This document shows positions 12,050-24,400 of a stretch of 64,000 nucleotides of DNA, in pieces (positions within the stretch are counted from its first letter, which is position 1; every line of letters begins with the position of its first letter). The notes beneath the pieces were generated by a model that saw only the letters and a program-made list of their open reading frames with translations, was not told the origin of the DNA and ran no database searches. Location: NCBI GenBank assembly GCA_022266195.1, contig WHVY01000009.1, positions 124,001 through 188,000 of the forward strand. Direction: 5' to 3'. Origin of the DNA: Tetranychus cinnabarinus. Taxonomy: Eukaryota > Arthropoda > Arachnida > Trombidiformes > Tetranychidae. The translations under genes and the position numbers were made by a program.

Positions 12050-13896
12050 CGTCATTTTTCCATGTAACTTGAACAAGTAGATTACGATTTCTTTTTATTT
12101 TTCTTTGTACATTTCTTATCCCTGAATCTCTTTGATAAGGAAGATCGAGGCGAGTCGAACGATGGTTAGACGTATGAGGTTTATGCTGATGGTGAGGTTG
12201 ATTATGATTATATTGTAACCTATGGTGAAGCGTTGAATGATTTGAGTTATCATTATTAAGACGATTAGCATGATTGTGACGATGATGGAACAAGTTATTA
12301 TCATGACTTGTATCATTGTGATACCTAGAGTCAGAATAACTACTTCTACCACTGGTTCCATTTAAAGGAACAGCAATACTTTTCAAATTGTGTTTATTAC
12401 TTTTTGGTTCCTTTCTCAATGCCACAGCTACACTTTTTAGTCCATGTTCACTTGATGAATGTTTCCTTCGAGAATCATTTCTCTTTTCTTCTATCAATTT
12501 TTCTTTTTCTTTCTTTTCATCCTCTAATAGCTTTTTAGCCAACTTTTCCGCTTCTATTCTGGCCTCTTCCTTCTTTTTAGCTTCCATCTCTTTTTCGACT
12601 CCCGATAATAATAACTTGAGCAAATTTTCGGCTTTCGTTTTACGTTCTTTCAATAATTTAAATCTCTCCTCGTAACGTTGCTTCTCTTTCTTTGCGTGTT
12701 CTTTGAAATCTTTCAATTCTTTTACATCTTTCAGGCCATATCTGCGCAGCAAGGTCCGTTTTTTAATTGACTTATCACTTAAATGCTTTGTCTTATCAAA
12801 CTCTACTTGAAATTCACATTCTAAATATTTATCGATTTGATCCAATTTTTTAACCAACTTCTTTGCCATTAAGCCATCCATCGCTTTGACGAAACCAATG
12901 TAATCTTTGTACATAACGAAAGCGTCAAAGGTGAGATTTTCGTTTTCGAAACTAAATCTTTTAAATCCAGTATCGTTATTTGTATCACTTTGGCCATTGG
13001 CTGACTCTGATTGATCTAGACAAGGAATATGGTATCTTCTAATATCACCAAAAGCTTGAAAAACGTCTAACAATAATTGAGGCTTGGGTTTATCTCCTCC
13101 AAACCACTTGGTTGGAAGGCTTTTCAGATGAATTGTATCTGCTCTGAGACCAGGTTTTGTTTCATCCATGGATGGATCATCTCGAAAAAAAGTTTCCCAT
13201 TCATGTCGACTCGATTTTAATTTTATTTTAGCAGCTTTAACTTTGATTGGTTCTGTGAAACCATTCAATTTTAGACTTGTTCGTTCCAATCTAGAAATCA
13301 CTGATTCCATTGTTGACTTAGACTCTAATTCAGCTACAAAGTAAGTAAGAAAGGTATAATTATAAGTCAATTCAATTTTCAAAGATGGCAAAAGTGAACG
13401 AAATGAATAAAAAGCACACAAGATCACCAAGAAAAGATTTAGAGAAATAAGATAATTTAGAAAGTAAATTCTTAGGGAAGATAGTCATTTAAACTCGAGG
13501 TAAACTCATAGTGTAGTGAAAGAATAGTGTGCAAATAACTTAAATCATTTAGTTCACCGGGCTAAAAATTTAAATTGCAGATCAAAAGTCTAACAAGACC
13601 CACATCAAATGTTCATAATAAATAAAATTACCTTCATATCTAATGAATTCCAATGTAGACTTAAGAACTTTAAGACTTTTGAATGTATAAGGCTTGATAC
13701 GTTTTTTTAGTTTCTCTGTGATCGCGACTATACTTATACATTGGCCAGTTTGTTTGGTACAGGGCAATGCGACTGAAATATAGATTTTGGAGATTGGTTT
13801 CAACCACAAGCCAAGAGAAAGGTTGAGTTCAATAAGATCCTCTGTTTTACGACATATATCAGGTTCACCATGTTTTATTTTAACTTCTGCTGACAT
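12045..13896 (-). CDS. AKAP17A: AKAP17A / XE7-like splicing-associated protein
   Basis: This is an orthologue of human AKAP17A (XE7, SFRS17A), a nuclear-speckle protein that binds splicing factors and anchors protein kinase A. Exon 1 is 13632-13896 and exon 2 is 12045-13333. They join in phase 1 across a 298-bp intron to give 517 residues. The N-terminal block (residues about 25-90) with LKPISK, ISVALP, and STLEFIRYE closely follows the human order. Residues about 150-260 hold the RRM-like part, with DTIHL, the LPTKWF motif and TKHLS-D-SIKKR. A Lys/Glu-rich coiled-coil stretch covers about 281-386. The C-terminus is His/Asn-rich (about 426-486), unlike the RS-rich human tail. The PKA-binding helices of the human protein cannot be identified by eye. 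The ATG at 13896 gives the best match to the human N-terminus. Confidence 0.92.
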
Positions 13897-15240
13897 TGCA
13901 CTGAAACGGATGACGTGAAAAAGGCAGCCTTAAAGAAAAATCAAAACAGAATTAAACGTAAAATCAAATTATAAAGACATTATAATTGATAAAAAATCTC
14001 GGTTTAGTTTTCAGCTCTACCAAACAAACTCCAGATGAACAGGAAAAATACAATACATGTGTAAGACTTCAAATTGAACAGATCACCACATGGCAAATAG
14101 ACGAGGATTCAAAATAGATGATATCGTAAAAATTACATTATTTACAATAATCGAGGCAAAAACCATGATTAAAAATAAGAAATTTGATTAACAGATTCTA
14201 AGAAACACAAATATTTTGAATTTGCGAAACTGCTGTTTAGTTTCAGTATTATTATTGTTGATATTGGATATCTGAATATCAATATATCGATGAAGATATC
14301 GATATATTGATATTCAAATTCAAAACAAAGCCGCTTTTAATTAAAGATGGAAAATAAGCGATTTTTCAGATTGTTGTCCATTTGTGATTAGTTTAGGGAA
14401 TCAATCCAAATCTATGCTTAATTAAAATATATAACCAATAAATCATGTCTTGTACTTTGTTTTTTAAGCAATGATGCAAAGTTTTGACTCTTGAAGTCAC
14501 TAATAAACGATTGTTATCGAAATGATTGATTCATATCAATGTAATTGCCCATCTCTGTAGCATTATTTAATAGTCTGGTCACCAAAACCAAGTTGTTATT
14601 TCACCATAATTCAACTTTAGCTGATTAGCTGTTGATGTGAAATTCAAATCGCAAAGATTTTAGGATCCATTTATCCGGTAAATGTGAAAGCAACACTTGA
14701 TGTTATGCTAATTGTGACAAAACCAGACGATTATTTAAAAAATGTTTTACATGAAAAAATTGAATCAAATCCAAGACAAGTCTTGAATAAGCCGATCAAG
14801 GGATATTTAATTTATTGACAGAAGATAAAAACTTATCAATAGTTTTTATTTAAATTGAGTATAGCAAATATTTTAGTATTACTTCAACTCAATCAAGTGT
14901 GAATTCATAAATCAGTATCAAATGCATAACCAAATGCTTCCATTTAAACAAATTTCTTGAAATTGAAGGTTTAACAATATTCACTTCAGGGTGACAGAAA
15001 AAACATTTGAAAGTACATTGTTCGATTTTTTGGCGAAAATTTAAATGAGATCACTTTGTGAGGTGAAATTAATTCAACATTTCCACATAAGCCCTTACAA
15101 AATGCTGCAGATATTTGACAGTTTGCAAGTTGGTCAAAAAATCATTATTCCTAGCCAGATGTGAATAAAGTATCCGCATACATTTTTATATAATAATTAA
15201 ACACAAAAATGCGAACACAATATTGAAATTTTTAACTTTT
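13897..15240. other. AKAP17A upstream region, no gene seen
   Basis: This is AT-rich sequence between the AKAP17A start codon and the 3' end of the Ig-superfamily gene, both on the minus strand. The AKAP17A promoter should lie near 13900-14350. The only structure I found is the palindrome described at 14214-14325. Confidence 0.5.
14214..14325. repeat. Nested inverted repeat with a TATCGATA motif
   Basis: An outer 11-bp inverted pair, TTTTGAATTTG (14214-14224) and CAAATTCAAAA (14315-14325), encloses a perfect 18-bp inverted repeat, 14274-14291 against 14298-14315, with a 6-nt centre. The inner arms are built of ATCGAT and ATATTGATATTC. One exact TATCGATA lies at 14297-14304. It could be a small foldback element or a palindromic regulatory site about 400 bp upstream of AKAP17A. 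I see no target duplication. Confidence 0.6.
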
Positions 15241-15246
15241 TTTATT
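15241..15246 (-). terminator. Candidate poly(A) signal of the Ig-superfamily gene
   Basis: Minus-strand AATAAA lies about 211 nt after the stop codon at 15457-15459. Confidence 0.45.
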
Positions 15247-15456
15247 CATTTTCATACAAAATACAAATAATCAGAGTTAAATCAGAGACTGGACCTGATA
15301 ATGAAAAAGAGATTTCAAATGAAAGAAGAGGCAGAAAGCTTGAAATAAAATGGACGGATGATGAAGATGAGATAAATGGTATGAAAAGGATAGAATCAGG
15401 TAGAAAGATAGAGTTTTAAAGCGAAAGATTAAAATATATAAAATTTAGAGATTTTC

Positions 15457-18400
15457 TCAGAGATCCGCTTTGGTAGGAAACGAAAGCTTGGCGTACTCAG
15501 TTCCATGTAAGCTCGCTAGATGTTGATGGTTTTGAGATTGTTGTTGAGGATGAGGATGTTGATTTGGATATTGTTGCTGTTGCTGTTGAGCAACTTGATG
15601 TTGAGCTGCCATTGCGGCAACAACCTGTTGATTGGCCATCATGACACCAGCCAAATTACCTGCTGGGGTGCCATTACCTCTCAAACTGGTGCGCTGTGCA
15701 ATTACTGGCTTGGGTTTGGTTGGCGGTGGTATTGGACGGTTTTCAGCATTATTGGAAAAATCTAAGTTTGCATAAACTAGTTCATAATTTTCTTGATTTC
15801 CCTGCAAAAAATAAAGAAAAGAGAATGAGAAAATTAAACAATTAGCGATAAATAATTGAAGCAGTTACAAGACTAATTAGTCTAAAACAATTCATGCTGT
15901 TGTTGTTCCCTCGCCAAGTTCAAGCCCAAAATACCCAAGTCAAGGATTAGGATGATGATGAAAGGAATTATTTTTGTTGCTGATTTAAAATCAACAAACC
16001 AATCCAATGTGATCACAGTTTGAAGTGTAAAATACAATAATTGCTATTGATTGATCTCTGAATGGTGAAAATGCGATCACATTGAAGGTTTACATTTGAA
16101 TGGTAAAACAAAAATTGTTCAAGTCAGTTTTGGTTCAACTCAATTTTAACTGCAAATTACATCAAATTTGATTAGTGGAAACATGGGAGAGGAAAGTAAA
16201 CCCCAAAAATATCAAGCTCATTAGTGATGAATTGTACTTGTTAGTAGATTTAATTTGCTGGGAGATTTGGTGATGTGTGTGCGTTAAACTCACATTAATT
16301 GTGTGAAGACCAGAAAAGATGAACAAAATGTGCCCAAAACGAAAGGGAAAGAGCAAATTCAATTGTTAATATGATTGATTTTCAATGAGATTGATTAATA
16401 ATCAAAAAAACTCACCAAAAAAGTGTAAAATATCTAATAACAATAAGTGCAAAGTTGATTAGTGAATTGGTAAAAAGGTTGACACTCTTTGAGAGACTTG
16501 TAAAGTCCACTCAATTACTAGACAAAAAAGGTGATTACCGTGTTATTATTAGCTAAATCAAGTCAATAATGATCGACATTATTTAAGGTTAATTGAAAAA
16601 TTGGATGAAAGGCAAAAACTGGTTACTCTTCATTGATTTGATTACTCGACATCTGATTAAAACTGATTGTGACAAGTTTAAATAAGTGAAAATTGATTTT
16701 TTTTATTCCGACACATTTTTTTACTTGAAATATTCATTATTTCAGGATTGGATTATTTTTTTATACAAACAAAAGTTCAGAAAATATAGACTCATGGAGA
16801 GAGAGTAAATGTTGATTGCAATTCAATTTTGCACTAAAATGTTTAATAGACTGAGTTTTGTTGTAAAAATAACTAAATTAAGAAGGATAATTTGATTCTA
16901 ATTTGGGTAAATCTTTAAATTTCATTGAAATCTGTTTGACTTGTCGATCAATAAACGCTATTGAGTTAAATGTTTAAATGATAAATTAAAGACTATTTGA
17001 TGAGTTAACTTTCATTGTTAGTTATTCACAGTTTTCTTTGATTTTTTGATTGCATTCAGTTGCGAATTAAAACTTAGCAATTAAGCTAATGGATTTTACA
17101 AGGATAAAACTGTGTGTAGTTGAACACACAAATGTTGAAGATTGTAAGATTGAAGAGTGAAGGAAAATGACGAGTTAATTATTGCAATCAAAGTGTTGAT
17201 AATCATATTGAACCGCATAAGTTGATGACGATTTTTGCTTTAAAAGGTTGGTTAAAATTTGAGTTTGCTGGAAGAATCGGCGGTTGCAATTTGAATTTAC
17301 GATTTCTTTTGATGGTTTAACTCTAATCTGGCCTTGAATTGGCGAGAAAACTGACCCTTTCTTGACCCTCGGAGCTTACTTTTTCAGACGGTGGCTTGGC
17401 CTTAATTTGATCCGTGTTATTGGTATTTATAGCTTGAGATAGCACTTAAGGATTTTGGTTTAGCAGCAATCAAGGAAATCATTTGAAGACAATGATATAT
17501 AAAATAAAGAGAAGAGAGGAAAAGAAGAAGAAATCAATTAGATGATCAACAACATTGTTGTCGGATTAACCTGAATCAGTCAAGGCTAGGAGCTGAACTT
17601 GTTGGTTAGAGAGGACTTTTCAATTTTAGAAGAAACTGAATGTAAAATGGAAATTATTAACAAACTGAATTTCTTTGTTTAACAGTAAAATGGGTGAACT
17701 GAGAAATGAAGAATGACTGGAAAATAAGATGATAATCATTATCTTGATGTTTCTGCTTATCACTTGGAATGGTCAAATATAAAGAAAGAATCAAACATTT
17801 CATGAGTTGTAAGTTGACAGAAACTAATTATACTTTCCATGATACTATATTACTGAACCTTATTTTTTTACTGTTGTTTACTATTATCATGATTATTATG
17901 ATTATCATCTTTAAATCAGTCAAAAAAAGATGAAGTTGAAACAAATGATAACATTTGCAAAATCAGAAATGGCAAGAAAAAAATGATGAAAGTAGTGAGA
18001 AAGAGATGGAGACTAAAAAAGATTGCCTCCATTCCGCAAGTTCAGCTTTTCAGGTTAAATCGTTGAGTCTCTTATTAAGTTACCTTGAGCGTCTTCTTTA
18101 GCTTCTTCATCATCAACATCGTCTTTTTGCTTCCTTCGACATTTCATTAGCATCATCAACAAAAAGCTCAACAAGATTGTAGCAAAAATAACCGCTAATG
18201 CACTGGCGACCACAAGTCCCATTGAGATAGGCGAGACAACCTGCGATTAGAGAAGAAACAAAACATCATTAGTATTATAAAGTATAATTGTTGAATTTAA
18301 AGACTCAATCAAGAGCTGAGTTAACCATTCAGTTTGGAAAACAAAACAAAATATGGAATATTATGATTTAATTTTCCATGAACATTAACATCTTCAAGAG

Positions 18401-21400
18401 TTGATTTTGTCTTTAACCTATTAACTGCTAGACTATCATAACACATAATGGTTAAACAAAAGATGTTTTAATCTTTAGTTCAACTCGGATCATCGGCGGT
18501 GAATAAGGACTCAGCATCGTAATGATTTTTACCTTTAGCCTTAAAATTCTTGATGCTACACCATATTCATTTTGTACATATAGAGTGTAATCCCGTTCAT
18601 CACTTATATCTGTATCTCGAATCTCGAGGTGTGCTTCGTAACACTTGTAATGGTTGGACGATGAGCGTTTACTTTGAATGGCGCTGAAAGGTAGACTTCT
18701 ATGGCGAAGTAAACTGTGGTTTGTTGATGATGGAGACTCTGAATTAGAGTAATCAATTGATCTAGAAGAGATAAAATGAAAGCAATCAATTAATTGATGG
18801 ATGGTTAAAAACAAATACAACAAAAATTGAACAGAGCCATGCAAAATTATTTATTGCAATTTAATTTGGCGTAACCAAATTTTGAAGCTCTGTCAATCAA
18901 AGTTTGACATGAAAAACATCATCTGGAGAGGGAAAAATCAAACTGAAATGTGTTGACTGATTGTGGTTATAAAATCAAATGTTGCTTCAGTCTCAAAATA
19001 TTAATCAAAATATTTGATTAAATCAAAATAATCAATTCATAATTGATTTCAACCTCAGTCAATATATTCAGTTTGCTAGTCAACCTTCAGCCAATGTTTA
19101 TCATGAGACTTACTTTACATCCAATTGAATTGAACCATAATGCCAATAAACTTTAGAAGGAGCAGGATCACTACAGAAGTCAAGTGTTAATCGACTTTCT
19201 TGGCCTCGAGGTCCTTCAACCAACATCGGTTCCTGAAATCAATATAAAGAGAAGGTTGAATAAAGACAATTTTAACCATGAAATATGAAGACTGGAACAA
19301 AGTAATCAAAGTAACCTTTCAAACCATCATTGAAACAATTCTTATGCAGTAAGACATAACAACTCTAAGAACTGGACACATTAACATTGTTTTTTCATGA
19401 ATAACATTTTGTAAAGCAATCCTGATGAAAAGACTTGAAAACAAAAACACTATCTGCTACAAAACCGATTAAACATGCTAATGATGTTCATAAAATGGTC
19501 AATTGGTCAATTATAATAATGAATTAAATGAAGGCACCATTTTGCTCAATTGTTTCAGAGATAAGTTAAACTGTTTTTCCTTTTCTTTGCTTCTAATAAT
19601 CTTTTGTGATAATCTTTCATTATGAGTTGAGTCGTCTTTTCAAAAAGGTAACAACAATTAAATGACCTTAAATATTGATCAAAAGCATACAAATTTTTCT
19701 AGAAAAAAAGAAACGGCGAAACATCAAAAAGCTAGCAGCAGATTCCGTTATATTGGTCTTCAATAAGGTTACGACCAATCTCGATATCTTAATCAATTCG
19801 TGAGCTTCCTTGTTAGACTGTTTCCCATGCATTATCACTTATCACATTTTATGATTATCAAGAAGAACGAAATTTGATTTGAAAATATCAAATTGCTCCA
19901 GAAAGATCAATGATTAAAAGTCAAGTAAAATAAATAAAAGTGAAATGTCGTTTTCACGCTGTAAACAAACATTATTGGGATTAAGTGATTACTTGAAATT
20001 ACATATCAAATTGTGATGAATTAGCAGCACAAAAGGTATCAAAAGGATTGATCAAAGTGGCCTAAATTTGCGCATTTCAACAGATAAACTTTACCTTTCA
20101 TTTGAGAAGGTAAAATACAGTAGAGATGATAGTAATGACTTGCTTCAGTCATGTAAAAAAAGGTAATTTAATGAGGTAGGTGAAAGGATGTAATTGCCTT
20201 ATTTCTTGCTCTTCTTAACCTTTCTACTTTTCGTTCAACCTTCTGCACTTCAAAACTCCTTTTTCAACATCATCTTTACCAAATTATCAGACAAATCATC
20301 ATAGTTGTTGATTTTAACCATAATCATCATCATCATCTAATTTCCCCTTCAATTCTTACAAAAGTGAACAGAGCATTGATTATTTTACTCTTTTTTTTAT
20401 TACCATTTCTCTCTATCACTATATCTTGTTTGATTACTTTCTAACACTTTCATTTCAATGGTTCAAATCCCTTAATTGGTACTGAGTTTACCTGTCCAAA
20501 TAGTGATAATAAAAAAGCCAAAAAAAGCACAAATGTATCAGTAAATCTTTGTTGACTTTTGTTGACTTGCCTTGAAAGCTTAAAGCAACATCAATTTGTT
20601 GGTTAACCTCACACTGGCTTAGGTATTTTGATTACACAGTCAATAGTAATAAGGTAAATAGAGGTTAAAAATGAGGTAAAAACGATTGAAGCTTAAAGAT
20701 AAAAGTTGAAAGGTTTTTCATTCGGCAGTCGTACTTGGCCTGATCTAGTGAAAAGATATTTTTACGCCCTGTTATACTAACATTGATAACTATGTCGAGA
20801 AAGATGAAATTATTGTGAAAAGGCAACAAGACCAGAATCATAAAAACACAACACACACATAACAATGGTACAATATGAACTTCCTAAAACTATTCATTTG
20901 TTATTTAGTTTCACCTCTATTAGTAGGAATCCTTTAAGTTTAATGATTAACATGATGACCTGTGCAAAGGCACTTTTATTTTGTTGTTTTTGTTTCCAAT
21001 CTTGCCCGACTATTATTACAAAATGTGGCTTTACATTTTTTTGTAGGCTTTGAAACAATAGTTTACCGTTTAACTCAAATAATAGACGATGATTATGATG
21101 ATGATTATAATGATGATGACGATGGGTGATGGTGTAAAAGCTGACTGGCAATCTTGATGTCTGTAAATTGGCCGATTCTTTCATATCATTTTTACCTTTT
21201 ATTTCATTTTTCCTGCCTTTTCACTTTGAAAGCTACTTTTCATTCAACTTGTTATGACTGTTGATAATTTGTTCAATATAACAGATAATCATCAAGTATT
21301 GTTTCAATGAAAGGTAAATTGTTTCAGAGCCATTTCAATCCTTTTAGCCTAAACTGTTACTCAATGTTACTTGGATTTACTTCCAATTTTTGATTGACTT

Positions 21401-24400
21401 TTTATCTTACCATATGAGGAAAAGCTGGAACTCCATAAATATCAAGAACCATCAGAGGACTTTTGATAACATTGGTAATGTCGTTGATAATGTTGGTTGC
21501 TTGACAATAATATTCACCTATTAAAGGAGATAAAAGATAAAGAGATTAGAGATTGATTTTGAAATAAATAAATGAATGAAATTCCTGGTTTCATCTGATA
21601 ATTAATATTGTAAGAATGTAAATTGATGTTGATGGTTAGGAAAGCTGGTCATAATGATACCTTCATGTGAGTATGTAGCATTAGAGATGTACAAGATTTG
21701 ATTGTTATCCGAAGGCATATCGATTTTGTGATGTTGACCGGTTCTTGGATCAATTTGGTACCAATGAACTTCGGGTTTAGGATTACCATCAAAGTAACAA
21801 TGAAGTTTGATCGATTTTCCTGTTTGAACAGTTTGTTCAGATGAATAATTGACTGAATGAGGTGGATCTGAAGAGGTAACAAAGAAAGAGAAAAGAGAAA
21901 CAAAGACAATTGGTAATCAGTCATATTGAATGGGTCCACTTTGATAACCAGAATACAAAAGTAAACTTTACTTACAGAGAACGTCAAGTCGGACGGGAAC
22001 AGGTCGAGCAACGCCCTTTGCATTTTGAGCATAACACTCATAAACAGCTCCGTTCATGTCTCGTTTTGCCTCTTCAAAGAAGAGCACTCTTGGTGTCTCC
22101 AAAGAAACTGGATCACCTGAGGAGAAGGTGAGAAAAATATGAAAAAAACAAAGTTAGACCAACAAATGGACCAGCAAATCAATAAATAATTGATTGCAAT
22201 AATAAACGTAAAGAGCAGTTATTCAGTTGCTAGTCAAATCATTTCATTTGGCAAATTGGCCAATCTTATCCTTTAACTAACCCGTCCGGTTGGTTAAGAG
22301 TTATGGCTTTTACAACTTTGAATTTATCATTTCAAATTGACTGGCTACTTGAATAAAGTTGATCTGGGGCAACCTTTAGCGCACAAATACAGATAGATAC
22401 TTAAACTCAATATTTAGACAAAAATTGAGTTAAATTAGGGTTAAATTTGCACTGATATTGAACATCTTAAATAAAATATATATAAATGTAAATAAAATGT
22501 ATTTGATGAAACTGCTCCTACAATAACAAATTTAATGTTTGTTTTTCTTTGAGCATTAATCTTGTTTTTATGATCATCTGATTGATGTAATTATGCCATT
22601 GATTGGATTGATCGGGAGAAAATAAAGAATTTCAAAGTTGAATGCTAATCACAGAAACCTTATTTAAACCTTTAACCAAAAAAAGCAATACAACTAATCT
22701 CTTTGTACACGAATAGTTATTTCGGCTGGTATTGGTCCAGGAAAGGTTTCAATCGCAAACTTACCACGAGCTTGATTCTTCCAGTAAACTGTGGCTGGAG
22801 GATTAGCATCAACTTTACATTCAATGTTGATTCTTGATCCTTCCTTAACAGAGTAAACAGCTTTAGGCACGGATAGTATTGGTATATCTGTTGTAAGAAG
22901 AAAATGAAATGATTTAGAATAAATTGTTCACATTTTTTTACCATGAAAATAGACAAGATTCTGATAAACTTACAGAGAACTTCAACCGTAACAGAATCTG
23001 AGGTTGACCCGGTTGGATGGTGAGCTTGACATGATAGGGTTTGATTATTATGCTCTTGGCTGAATTGATATTGTAATTTAGACATGGTTAAAATGTCTCC
23101 CTTTCCAGTTGCTACAGCGGGCATTGTTGACCGAGAAACAGCCTAAATGAAGAAGTAAAAAAAGCACACAATGAAAAACAAGTATTAAGCAAAAGGATAT
23201 CAGGTTAATGTAACCCAGTGAAACCCAGAATACCAAAGCCAAAAGGCAAAAAATGTAAACATGAATGTTTAACATTTGCTTTTAACTTGCTGTCTTGACA
23301 GCTTTTTTTTGTCCAAACCTTTTTGCACTGTTTTAACTTTGGACAAAAGCAAGATGAAGAAATGCAAAGGCAAATGGAGAAGAAAAAAAATTCACAAAAC
23401 TTTGAAAGTGAAAAAAAGGAGGACACTAAAAGCAAACAGTCCAACTTGAAATGGAGAAAGGAAAAGAGAGAGAGAGAACAATTGTTATGGTCAAGCGTAA
23501 TGACCTGGACAATGATATGCTTGGGTAGGCTTTCAGGTTAAATTGTGCCCATCCAGGTAGCTTTTGAAAATGTTCGTGTGCCAACGTTTAACGTTCATTT
23601 GTTCAATCCTTTTTCTGCTAATTCTGTTTCTTATCTTTTCCAATTTTTTTCTTCTTCTGTTGTAATTGAACAGCAGACATGGGGAAAGATGGATGATCAA
23701 AGAGAGAGGAAAAGCTGAAAATGGTTAACAGGAAAAAGAGGCGAAGAATGAAATTTCAGTATTAGATAAACATGCCAATTTATCACCTCTTGGAAAACTA
23801 TCGATCTGTGTTCGTCCAAGGATGACCTGGTCAACCATTTGCAGTGCAAAAAAGAGATCTCATCCAGTCAGTTTAACAGAATTTAAATTCCATGTTTGAT
23901 ACGCTTGATCAGAATCAAACATCATCCTGATCCTCTCATCAGCAACAGTTTTTTGTTTTTAACCTTCATCTCAACAGCCAATTGCAACCATTACTGCTAA
24001 AGCCCAACCATCGTGAGGCCACTTTTTAAGGTACAAGGTCATTCAACGAAGCAATTAGGAAACAGTTTCTTTTTTTTGGTGAAAATGGCAAACAAAAATT
24101 GATTAGCAAGAAGCAGAGGGAGAGATGGAGAGAGGACAGGGAAGAGAAGGATAAAGTTTTGCTTTTTTGCCTCGAAATAGTAAAAATTGTTGTTTCATTG
24201 ATTGAAATAAATTAACAAGTAATCGAGAAGTAATTAACTGAAAAATGATTACCAAAAATTGACTCTCATTTTTGAATCTCTACGGCAAGGCAACACTGAT
24301 TTTAAACAGTAAACCATAAAAATGGTTGAGGTAAAATTGTAATTTGTAATGTAAAGTAACATTTACAACAAATGAAACCAAATACTGTTTGTTAGTTGAT

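Noticed and set aside
20455..20480. tRNA-like B box GGTTCAAATCC
   Set aside because: No matching T stem, A box or acceptor stem was found around it.
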